Positions 52,353-60,800 of a stretch of DNA of 64,000 nt are shown piece after piece. Where the stretch lies: assembly GCF_006385135.1 (NCBI RefSeq), contig NZ_CP041025.1, positions 3,193,501-3,257,500 of the forward strand, given 5' to 3'. The translations under genes were made by a program, and so were the position numbers. Every line of letters begins with the position of its first letter. The first letter of the stretch is position 1. Source of the DNA: Paremcibacter congregatus (GTDB lineage Bacteria > Pseudomonadota > Alphaproteobacteria > Sphingomonadales > Emcibacteraceae). The notes beneath the pieces were generated by a model. That model was given only the letters and a program-made list of their open reading frames with translations. It was not told where the DNA came from and did no database searches.

Positions 52353-52781
52353 CACATCATCCTGTTTTTCTGTTCAAACTATATCACGCCAAAGGATCAA
52401 CACCAAAGGCCCGCGGCAGCGCCAACAATATAATAATCGACATGTTGCGTCGCCAGTCCTTGATAATGCTTAAATATGCGCAGGACACCATTCCCGACCG
52501 TCTCACTTGTCTGCTTTTACTTTGTGAACCGTATGGTGCCTGATGAAGCTTGCCCCAAGCTTGCAAATCACCCGACCGAAGCCTTTTCTGTCATTCTTAC
52601 AGGATGTTCTGAGAGGAATTATCACCTGTATAAAAACTAATTTAGCATTAACTCATAATTAATGCTGGTTGCGTTATTATCCTGAAACTCTTCTTATAAA
52701 ACCCACCATAAAACCTAAAAAAACAAGCAGGAGAAAAGATTTGCGAGTTGGTGATCAGCTCTACATTTGGGAAAATACAGG
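52353..52781. other. Divergent intergenic region
   Basis: This 429-base gap separates the OmpR regulator from the heme-PAS kinase and holds no supported gene. It becomes AT-rich to the right and contains the hairpin at 52644-52666; AAGCAGGAGAAAAG near 52725 resembles a ribosome-binding site but has no following frame of note. Confidence 0.6.
52644..52666. promoter_or_regulatory. Perfect inverted repeat upstream of heme-PAS kinase
   Basis: AGCATTAA (52644-52651) and TTAATGCT (52659-52666) are perfect 8-base arms around CTCATAA, 116 bases before the kinase start. Candidate operator; it does not match the FNR consensus. Confidence 0.4.
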
Positions 52782-55700
52782 ATGACAGAACTCATAAAAC
52801 GACCGCTTCCAGCCCACATGCTGATCGGCGTCTTTATGCTTGTGCTCAGTGCTCTGGTGATGTTCGGCTGGTACAGCAAATCGCCCCTGCTGATTCAGGT
52901 GCATGCCGGTCTCGTCCCCATGCAATTCAACACAGCCCTCGGCTTTTTCCTGCTGGGCGCCAGCCTGATCAGCCTGTCATTCCCACTGAAACAGCTCAGC
53001 CCTCTTCTGGCGGGGCTGGTGCTTCTTCTCAGTCTTGCGACATTAGTTCAGTATGTCTTTAACAATAATCTGGGGATCGATCAGCTTTTCATAGAGTCTT
53101 ACATCACTGTGCATTCGCCAAATCCCGGGCGCATGTCGCTTCACTCTTCACTCGGTTTTTTCTTCTCCAGTCTGGGATTGCTGATCCCCGCCATCGGCAA
53201 GAAAAACCAATGGTTCTATCTTTTCATGACAATATGTGGCGGCCTTGTTCTCGCCCAAAGCATCATTGCCCTGCTCGGCTACGCAACGGGATATGAAAAG
53301 GCCTATGGCAGCGATGAATATTCACAAATGGCGATACACACCTCCATCGCCTTTGCTTTGGTGGGCGTCGCCATCCTGTTGCTCACCAAACCCCCGAAAA
53401 ACACCATTTCCGTTCAACGTTATCATTTATCCGCCCTGGGCATCACAATCGTTCTGGCCTTTTTCGCCTTTCTGGCGATCACCATCTATTCCGCCGAACA
53501 ACGGTTGTACCGCAATGTGGTCAAGACGGATATCAACGCCATATCATCAGAGCTTGAAAATGATGTGACCCGGTTGACGCAAACCTTGCACCGTATGGGC
53601 GACCGCTGGACGGCGGGCCGCACGCTATTGCAGGACACTTACAGTCCGAACCAGAGGCAAGCGCTACAGGAAAGAATGTGGCGGCATGATGCGGAAACCT
53701 ATTTAACCGACATTTCCAGCATTGACACGCTGATGTGGGTTACCCCCGAGATCACAGTTCTCTGGTCGGAAAACCGTAACGGCTCTTTAACGTTTTCCGG
53801 CTTTTCCCCTGGCATCAAACAAATTATCCGTGAAACGCTCCCGCAGCCCCGTAACCCGGCCATCACCGCCCCGGCCCAGGATATCATCCCCGTCGAAGAT
53901 GGCTCTGCAGTATTTATTTTCCATCCTTTATATGCCGAAAATCAGTTTCAGGGCTGGATCGTGGCGCTGATGTCGATTGACAAATTCATGGCGCCCCTGG
54001 CCCAGAAATCCCTGACCCAAAACTATGTCGTCGAACTGATCAATGCCAACGATACCGTCTTATTCCGATCCAAAGGCAAGGATATAGCGCTTTCCTCATT
54101 GATAGATCGTCAGACAATCTCTTTCTTTCGCTTGAACTGGACATTAAAGCTGCAGGCGACGCCGGACTTCTTCAAATACCATGAATTACCCCTGCAATGG
54201 TTGCTGACCCTCATGGTGATCGCCTCTCTGGTATCTTTATTCTGGTTGACCCGCCTGTATTTCAAGGGACAGGAACAGGAACAATGGGTCAGCACCCTCT
54301 ATCAACGTCAATCCGCCGCGCTTGATACCATGCTGGATGGCCTGCTGGTGATTTCCGACAAGGGCATCATACAGGAAGTCAACCGCGCCGCCCTGGCCAT
54401 GTTCGGATATCACAGGGAAGACCTGATCGACCGCAACATCAACTGTTTGATGCCGGAACCCTATCATTCCGGTCATGACGGCTATCTGCAGCATTATCAT
54501 GACACCGGCGAGAAACGCATCATCGGCAAAAAACGCACCCTGACCGCCCTGCGTAAAGATGGCACCACCTTTCCCATGACTCTGCAGGTCACCGAAGGCA
54601 AAGCCAGTAACAAAAGATTTTACACAGGGGTTATTCAGGATCTGACCGCCCAAATGGCGGCCCAGGAAAAGCTGGCCGAACAGGAAGATCTCGTCAGCGC
54701 CCTGTATCAACGCCAGTCCGCCGCGCTTGATACCATGCTGGATGGCCTGCTGGTGATTTCCGACAAGGGCATCATACAGGAAGTCAACCGCGCCGCCCTG
54801 GCCATGTTCAATTACAAAAGGTCGGATCTGATCGACCGCAACATCAACTGTCTGATGCCGGAACCCTATCATTCCGGTCATGACGGCTATCTGCAGCATT
54901 ATCATGACACCGGCGAGAAACGCATCATCGGCAAAAAACGCACCCTGACTGCCCTGCGCAAAGATGGCACCACCTTCCCCATGACCCTGCAAGTCACCGA
55001 AGGCAGAACCAAAGACGGCCGGTTTTATACTGGCGTCATTCAGGACCTGACCGAACAAATGGCGGCGGCTGAAAAAATGGCCGAGAAAGATACCTTGCTC
55101 AAACTGGCCCAGAAGGATGCCTGGTTAAAATTGGCGGTACAGGATTCTTCCGCCGGGCTGGCGTTGCAGAACACAGAAGGGAAATTCATTGAAGTCAACG
55201 CGACCTTCTGTCAATGGCTGGGCTTCACCAATGAAGAAATGCTGGACCTGTACGCCGAAGATATCGTCACAAAGCAAGACCTGAGCATCATCCGCAAGAC
55301 CCTGAAGAAAATGTTGTCCGGGGAAATTTCAGTCGCGCATCAGGAACGACAATATAAAACCAAGGACGGGTCCTATATCTGGTGTATGGCATCATCAACC
55401 GTCGTGCGGAACGAGGACGACAAGATTGAGTTCATCGCGTCTCACATTATCAATATTGAACAGGAAAAACGCCTGGGGATTCAGTTGAAAGACGCCCAGA
55501 GTTTCCAGAAACTGATCACCGATAACAATCCTGACCTGATTTATGTCAAAGACGCCTATTCACGTCTGGCCTTTGCCAATCCGGCCTTTATAAAACTTTT
55601 TCCCAATAAAAAAATCAATCAGGTGATCGATACCACGCCCAATGAATTATACACGCAGGAAGAAATCGACAACATTCAAACCCAAAGCCGCAAGGCCTTT

Positions 55701-56552
55701 GCCGAAGGCAAGGCTGAAATAATCCAGAAAGTCAAAGACCCGAGCGGCAGCCCCCGCATTCTGCTGAACACGAAAACCCGGTTTGAAAATGCCGAAGGGG
55801 AACCTTTTATTCTGGGGGTCGCCCGCGATGTAACCGCGCAGGAAACCCTTATCGCAAAGCTGGAGAAATCCAACCAGGATCTGGATCAGTTTGCCTATAT
55901 AGCCTCCCATGACCTGAAATCTCCGCTGAACGCCATTCAGAAGATTGCCTCATGGCTTGAAGAAGACTGCCATGACATTCTTCCGGAAAGCTCAAAGGAA
56001 CATCTGTCCCTGCTCAAAAGCCGCTCACAACGCATGTCCCGTTTGTTGACGGATTTGTTGATGTATTCCCGGGTGGGGCGGTATGAGTATAAAGATGAAA
56101 ACGTAAACCTGAAAGACATCACCACTGATATTTTTGAACTGCTGGATGCACCGGAGACGTTCACCTGCGATGGTCAGGATGTAGAACTCGACGTACCCCG
56201 TATTCCTCTTGAGATTATTTTACGTAATCTGGTGTCCAACGCCATCAAACATCATGACAAGTCAAAAGGCCATATCAAAGTCACCTATGAACAGACCCCG
56301 ACGTCCCATAAGATCCAGGTCAGCGACGACGGGCCGGGCATCCCTCCCGAACTTCACAAAAAAGCCACAGAAATGTTTCAAACTCTCAAATCCCGCGATC
56401 AGGTAGAAGGCAGTGGCATGGGGCTGGCCATGGTGAAAAAAATCATAGAACATTACAATGGCCACCTGAAAATCAATTCTGACGGCAAGCGGGGAACCAT
56501 CGTAAAGGTTCTATGGCCGTTCGCAAAAAACAATCCAGGAGAAGACGAATGA
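52782..56552 (+). CDS. Membrane histidine kinase with tandem FixL-like heme PAS domains
   Basis: Protein of 1256 residues. Seven hydrophobic segments lie in about 10-240, then an extracytoplasmic domain (about 245-470), one more helix, and four PAS domains. The first two PAS domains (about 505-635 and 640-770) are near-identical and match the FixL heme pocket: proximal His565 and His700 in SGHDGYLQ, and Arg585 and Arg720 (equivalent to the ligand-sensing Arg220 of B. japonicum FixL) after GEKRIIGKK. The equivalent of Arg206 is His. A HisKA-like domain (His1043, IASHDLKSPLN) and HATPase follow. The FixL-type heme suggests oxygen or nitric oxide sensing. ATG at 52782 chosen (GGGAAAA upstream); a TTG lies 15 bases earlier. 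It overlaps the response regulator gene. Confidence 0.9.
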   Translation: MTELIKRPLPAHMLIGVFMLVLSALVMFGWYSKSPLLIQVHAGLVPMQFNTALGFFLLGASLISLSFPLKQLSPLLAGLVLLLSLATLVQYVFNNNLGIDQLFIESYITVHSPNPGRMSLHSSLGFFFSSLGLLIPAIGKKNQWFYLFMTICGGLVLAQSIIALLGYATGYEKAYGSDEYSQMAIHTSIAFALVGVAILLLTKPPKNTISVQRYHLSALGITIVLAFFAFLAITIYSAEQRLYRNVVKTDINAISSELENDVTRLTQTLHRMGDRWTAGRTLLQDTYSPNQRQALQERMWRHDAETYLTDISSIDTLMWVTPEITVLWSENRNGSLTFSGFSPGIKQIIRETLPQPRNPAITAPAQDIIPVEDGSAVFIFHPLYAENQFQGWIVALMSIDKFMAPLAQKSLTQNYVVELINANDTVLFRSKGKDIALSSLIDRQTISFFRLNWTLKLQATPDFFKYHELPLQWLLTLMVIASLVSLFWLTRLYFKGQEQEQWVSTLYQRQSAALDTMLDGLLVISDKGIIQEVNRAALAMFGYHREDLIDRNINCLMPEPYHSGHDGYLQHYHDTGEKRIIGKKRTLTALRKDGTTFPMTLQVTEGKASNKRFYTGVIQDLTAQMAAQEKLAEQEDLVSALYQRQSAALDTMLDGLLVISDKGIIQEVNRAALAMFNYKRSDLIDRNINCLMPEPYHSGHDGYLQHYHDTGEKRIIGKKRTLTALRKDGTTFPMTLQVTEGRTKDGRFYTGVIQDLTEQMAAAEKMAEKDTLLKLAQKDAWLKLAVQDSSAGLALQNTEGKFIEVNATFCQWLGFTNEEMLDLYAEDIVTKQDLSIIRKTLKKMLSGEISVAHQERQYKTKDGSYIWCMASSTVVRNEDDKIEFIASHIINIEQEKRLGIQLKDAQSFQKLITDNNPDLIYVKDAYSRLAFANPAFIKLFPNKKINQVIDTTPNELYTQEEIDNIQTQSRKAFAEGKAEIIQKVKDPSGSPRILLNTKTRFENAEGEPFILGVARDVTAQETLIAKLEKSNQDLDQFAYIASHDLKSPLNAIQKIASWLEEDCHDILPESSKEHLSLLKSRSQRMSRLLTDLLMYSRVGRYEYKDENVNLKDITTDIFELLDAPETFTCDGQDVELDVPRIPLEIILRNLVSNAIKHHDKSKGHIKVTYEQTPTSHKIQVSDDGPGIPPELHKKATEMFQTLKSRDQVEGSGMGLAMVKKIIEHYNGHLKINSDGKRGTIVKVLWPFAKNNPGEDE
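54290..55060 (+). repeat. Intragenic tandem duplication of the heme PAS module
   Basis: Two nearly identical stretches, about 54290-54655 and 54695-55060, offset by exactly 405 bases (135 codons). Long runs are identical at DNA level, including silent positions, while short patches (for example GYHRED versus NYKRSD) differ. This indicates recent duplication or gene conversion. Confidence 0.9.
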
Positions 56553-57028
56553 CCTTGAGTAGTGTTACAGCAATCACCCCCAGTGCCGTCACTTTGTTAT
56601 TGGTCGAGGATGATGATGTCGACGCCATGAGCATCGAACGGGGATTCCGCAAACAACGGATTGCCAATGATATTGTCCGCGCACGCGACGGGATCGAAGC
56701 CCTTGATCTATTGCGCGATGATGCTGTGGGGACACCCTATATTATACTTCTGGATTTACAAATGCCCCGCATGAACGGCCTTGAGTTCCTTGAACAGTTG
56801 CGAAATGATCCCGTTCTCTTCAACAGCGTGGTTTTTGTCTTGACCACCTCCCCGGCGGAGGAGGATATCACCGCCAGCTACCGTAAGTATATCGCAGGAT
56901 ATTTCGTTAAGGACGGGGCAGGAGACGGCTTCCTTGATGTCGTCGAAATGCTGCAAGGATATTGGAAAATAGTTCATCTCCCTTTGGTGGATGATGGCAA
57001 AAGCAACATAAATAATCGCACTCACTAA
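56549..57028 (+). CDS. Single-domain response regulator (Rcp1-like)
   Basis: Receiver domain of 159 residues: acidic pocket VEDDDVDA, phosphorylation site Asp69 (IILLDLQMPRMNG), Thr/Ser in VLTTSPAEED, Lys in GYFVKDG. There is no output domain. The ATG at 56549 overlaps the kinase stop codon (ATGA) with AGGAGA upstream, so this is the likely partner of the heme-PAS kinase, as Rcp1 is of phytochrome kinases. Confidence 0.92.
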   Translation: MTLSSVTAITPSAVTLLLVEDDDVDAMSIERGFRKQRIANDIVRARDGIEALDLLRDDAVGTPYIILLDLQMPRMNGLEFLEQLRNDPVLFNSVVFVLTTSPAEEDITASYRKYIAGYFVKDGAGDGFLDVVEMLQGYWKIVHLPLVDDGKSNINNRTH

Positions 57029-57073
57029 TCGTCTCTCAGGTAACTGGGTAACATTTGAAGAGTTGAGAAGAAT

Positions 57074-58771
57074 ATGAATATTTTAATAGTTGATGATGAT
57101 CAGGTTGATCGGGAACATATCAAACGCGCATTGAACCATCACAATGGTTACAGCAACATCACAGAAGCCATGACGGTGGAAGAAGGCCTGACGCAATTCC
57201 GCCAGAACCATTTTGATGTCATTCTGCTGGATTACTCCATGCCCTGCCGCGATGGTCTCGAAATGCTCATGGAACTGCGCAGTGAACCAAAGGAAAACTG
57301 CACGGCAATCGTGATGATGAGTACCTCTGATGAGGAACAACTGGCGTTGCGCTGTCTGCGGGCCGGCGCCCAGGATTTCATGATCAAGGGGGATATTACC
57401 GCACCTCTTCTGCGCCGGGCCATTCTCAACGCCCAAACTCGATTTGAACTGGAAAAGAAACTTGATCACAGCTACCACAAGGTCAAGCAGTTGGCCGAAA
57501 AAGACAGCCTCACCGGGCTCGCCAATCGTCATATGTTTGACCAGGCCCTGAAATTTGCCATCGCCAACCACACCCGCACGGACTCGCGTCTCGCCCTGCT
57601 GCTGATCGATCTGGATAATTTCAAATATGTCAATGATACGCACGGGCATGATGCCGGCGATATTCTCCTGAAAAAAGTCGTAGAACGTATTCAGAAAAAT
57701 CTCCGTGGCAACGAATTTTTTGCCCGTCTTGGCGGCGATGAATTCGGCATCATTCTGACCAACATCCAGGACACACAGGATATCACGCATATTGCCCAGC
57801 GCATCCTGTCTGTATTGAATACCCCCTTTCAGGTCGGTCAGGTCAAGATAAAATCAGCCATCAGCATCGGCATTGCCCTGCACCCGGACAACGGCAAAAA
57901 TGCCGAGGAAATGTTCAAATTTTCTGACATCGCCATGTATCGCGCCAAGAAAAGCGGCCGCAACCAGATCTGTTTCTTTCAAGAAGAAATGCAGGCTCAG
58001 TTCACCGAACGCTATGAAATTGAAGAGAAATTAAGATCCGCCATAAAAGAACAACAGTTTATCCTGTATTATCAACCGGTGATCAGCGTGAAGACCAAGG
58101 ACCTTATCGGTTTCGAGGCTCTGATCCGCTGCACAGCGCATGAAGACATCCATCTGCCGGATGTGTTCATTCCGGTGGCGGAAGAATCGCGCCTGATCCT
58201 GCCGATCGGCCGTTGGGTAATCACAACCGCCATACATCAGCTTTCCATATGGAACGCAAAGTCAGACGTGCCATTGACCATGGCGATCAATCTATCGGTG
58301 GTGCAATTGACAGATATTACCTTGCCTCAATTTATCGAGGAAGAACTCGCAAAATACGACATTAATCCGAACCTGATTGAATTTGAACTGACCGAAACAG
58401 CTTTGCTGGATAATTCCGAAGACAAGATCCATGTCATTAATCAGATACACAAAATCGGCTGCCGGATTGCTCTTGATGATTTTGGCACGGGCTTCTCCTC
58501 CATATCTCATTTGCAGAATTTCCCCCTCAATACGGTCAAGATCGACAAAACCCTGATGCCGGCCAGCCAGGACAACGCCAAGGCGCTTTCCCTGATTTAC
58601 GGGCTATCAACCATGATCCATTCCCTGGGGCTGGAGATCGTCGGCGAAGGCGTGGAAAGCTCCTCTCACGCCACTCTCTGCGAGAAACTGGAAATTCAAA
58701 AGGCCCAGGGATATTTTTTCGGGAAACCCTATACGGAAGACGAAGTCGAAGAGACTTACTTCAAAAAATAG
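57074..58771 (+). CDS. REC-GGDEF-EAL protein, c-di-GMP cyclase/phosphodiesterase
   Basis: Protein of 565 residues: receiver with Asp53 (VILLDYSMPCRDG), GGDEF domain with an intact motif at 220-224, and EAL domain with E348-A349-L350, D468-D469 (DDFGTG) and GEGVE. Both catalytic motifs look functional. The inhibitory site before GGDEF reads RGNE, not RxxD, so product inhibition may be weakened. It follows the single-domain regulator by 45 bases and is likely the output of the heme-PAS kinase, converting a gas signal into a c-di-GMP change. Confidence 0.92.
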   Translation: MNILIVDDDQVDREHIKRALNHHNGYSNITEAMTVEEGLTQFRQNHFDVILLDYSMPCRDGLEMLMELRSEPKENCTAIVMMSTSDEEQLALRCLRAGAQDFMIKGDITAPLLRRAILNAQTRFELEKKLDHSYHKVKQLAEKDSLTGLANRHMFDQALKFAIANHTRTDSRLALLLIDLDNFKYVNDTHGHDAGDILLKKVVERIQKNLRGNEFFARLGGDEFGIILTNIQDTQDITHIAQRILSVLNTPFQVGQVKIKSAISIGIALHPDNGKNAEEMFKFSDIAMYRAKKSGRNQICFFQEEMQAQFTERYEIEEKLRSAIKEQQFILYYQPVISVKTKDLIGFEALIRCTAHEDIHLPDVFIPVAEESRLILPIGRWVITTAIHQLSIWNAKSDVPLTMAINLSVVQLTDITLPQFIEEELAKYDINPNLIEFELTETALLDNSEDKIHVINQIHKIGCRIALDDFGTGFSSISHLQNFPLNTVKIDKTLMPASQDNAKALSLIYGLSTMIHSLGLEIVGEGVESSSHATLCEKLEIQKAQGYFFGKPYTEDEVEETYFKK

Positions 58772-58928
58772 ATCCCCGGACCTTGCCCCCTTCCGATCAG
58801 GATATCCACAAACGTCCGGGACCATGATCTGCCCCCCAATGCCTGGCCCGCCAGAAGCATTGCCTTACCCCTGACTTTGCCCTATATCAAACGATGAGAA
58901 TCATATTTCCGCCGTAATAAAATCGTAA

Positions 58929-60800
58929 ATGTGGGACACCTTGACAGAAAGAACGCACAGCATAACATCGCCGTCCGGCCCGGGAAAATCCAACAGCAGC
59001 AAAACCCTGCGGCGGATTGTCTTCACCTGTTGTCTTGGCATGTTTCTGGCATTCGCAACAGGCGCGGTGATCCCCCCGACCACAGCCTCTGCCGCCAACC
59101 CGCTTAACTATTCCCTGTCCATCATCGGGCTTGAAGCCGACAGTATGAAACCGGTCCTCACCACCTTCGAGGCCGCCTCCCTGCTCAAGGCCGATCAGGA
59201 CGTCCCGATGCTGTCCATCGCCAATCTGCATCAACATATCAAGGATGATATCAAGCTCCTGATCAAAATCATGCGGGCGGAAGGCTATTATGGCGGCAGC
59301 GTAACCGAACGCCTGAGCCGAAAACGCAATCATTTTGATATTGAACTTCAGGTGGTGCCCGGGCCCCGTTATCAGATTGGCGATATCGTTATCACCTACC
59401 GCGACCCCGCGCCCGCCGCACAGATCCAGCAGCAAATCCGCCAGAACCTGCCGCTGGCCATCGGGGACCCCGCCCGGGCCGCCGATGTGATTACCGCGGA
59501 AGCCCACCTCAGTCGCCGCCTGCCCAATCTCGGGTTTCCTTTTGCCCAGGATATTGCCCAGGATGTCCTCGTCGACCACCAGACCCGGCGCATGACGGTC
59601 ACTTTCTCTCTGAAGACAGGCAATCGCCAGCGGTTTGGCGACACCCGCATCACGGGCCTCCAAAATGTCAAGGACAGCGTCATCACCCGCTTTGTGACAT
59701 GGTCTCCCGGCGACTTTTATGACGACCGGCAGATCAATGACCTGCGGGGTCGCTTGTCCAGCACCGGCCTGTTTGCCGGTATAAACATCAAACCCACCCC
59801 GCAGGAAGACCAGACCGCCGACATCACCGTGGCCCTGATCGAGGCCGAACATCGCACCATCGGGGCCGCCGCAGGTTATTCCACCGCCGAGGGCATCAGT
59901 GGCGAGCTCAGCTGGGAACATCGTAATTTCATGCAGGAAGGCAACCGGCTGAAACTGGTGGCCCGGGGCGCGGAACTGGAACAATCCTTTTCCAGCCGCC
60001 TGGAAATACCTCATTTCGCCAGACTTGATCAAACCCTGTCTTTCGAGGCCAGCTACCGGCGTCAGGATACCGATGCCTTCTTTGCCCATACGCTGAACAG
60101 CACCGTCGGGCTTGACCGCATGATCACCGACCACATTGGCGCCAGCGCCGCCGTGGAACTGGAATATAGTGATATCACCGATAGTGAAGGCAACCGTAAT
60201 TTTTATATTGCCGCCCTGCCGATCGGCGGCCGCTGGGACAATACCGACAACCTGCTGGACCCGCAACATGGCTGGCGTCTGTCCCTGATCGCCGCCCCGA
60301 CAATCGGCATGGACGGCAAGCAATTTACCTTCGTTAAAAGTGACCTGCGCGCCAGCGTCTACTATCCGCTCGCCACAGACCAGCTTACCCTGGCGCTCCG
60401 CACCCGTCTCGGGTCAATCACCGGAACCGACCGGGAAACCCTGCCGGCGACACGGCGTTTTTATGCCGGCGGCGGCGGATCGGTGCGCGGGTACGGGTTT
60501 CAGCGGGTCGGTCCCGTAGATGCGGAGGATGTGCCTCTCGGCGGCCGGTCCGTGACCGAAGTCGCGGCCGAACTGCGCTGGAAATTTATGGATAACATCA
60601 GCCTCGTCCCCTTTATCGAAGGCGGCAATGTCTATGACAGCAGCCTGCCGAAACTGTCCGGATTAAGATGGGGCGCGGGTCTGGGCGCAAGATATCATAC
60701 GGATTTCGGGCCTGTCCGTCTGGATGTCGCCGTTCCGCTTGATCGCCGCACCGGTGAAAGCCGGGTCCAGATCTATATCAGTTTGGGGCAGGCCTTCTGA
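58929..60800 (+). CDS. tamA: TamA-like outer-membrane assembly protein
   Basis: BamA/TamA-family protein of 623 residues: charged N-terminal stretch and signal peptide (to about residue 55), POTRA domains (about 60-265; for example YQIGDIVITY, then RFGDTRITGLQNVKDSVITRFV) and a 16-strand barrel with the VRGYGFQRVGP loop (the conserved VRGF/Y-type motif of the Omp85 superfamily). The last residue is Phe (ISLGQAF). The start is uncertain: the signal peptide is preceded by an unusually long polar stretch and the ribosome-binding site is weak. Stop codon overlaps tamB (TGATG). TamA and TamB move proteins or lipids to the outer membrane. Confidence 0.91.
   Translation: MWDTLTERTHSITSPSGPGKSNSSKTLRRIVFTCCLGMFLAFATGAVIPPTTASAANPLNYSLSIIGLEADSMKPVLTTFEAASLLKADQDVPMLSIANLHQHIKDDIKLLIKIMRAEGYYGGSVTERLSRKRNHFDIELQVVPGPRYQIGDIVITYRDPAPAAQIQQQIRQNLPLAIGDPARAADVITAEAHLSRRLPNLGFPFAQDIAQDVLVDHQTRRMTVTFSLKTGNRQRFGDTRITGLQNVKDSVITRFVTWSPGDFYDDRQINDLRGRLSSTGLFAGINIKPTPQEDQTADITVALIEAEHRTIGAAAGYSTAEGISGELSWEHRNFMQEGNRLKLVARGAELEQSFSSRLEIPHFARLDQTLSFEASYRRQDTDAFFAHTLNSTVGLDRMITDHIGASAAVELEYSDITDSEGNRNFYIAALPIGGRWDNTDNLLDPQHGWRLSLIAAPTIGMDGKQFTFVKSDLRASVYYPLATDQLTLALRTRLGSITGTDRETLPATRRFYAGGGGSVRGYGFQRVGPVDAEDVPLGGRSVTEVAAELRWKFMDNISLVPFIEGGNVYDSSLPKLSGLRWGAGLGARYHTDFGPVRLDVAVPLDRRTGESRVQIYISLGQAF

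Noticed and set aside
52384-52566. Minus-strand 60-codon open frame before the OmpR regulator
   Set aside because: No recognisable features or convincing ribosome-binding site; more likely promoter DNA.
58892-58910. Fur-box-like GATGAGAATCAT before tamA
   Set aside because: Only a short imperfect dyad; too weak for a call.
58887-60323. Long minus-strand open frame opposite tamA
   Set aside because: No family features; the sense strand encodes a complete Omp85-type protein.
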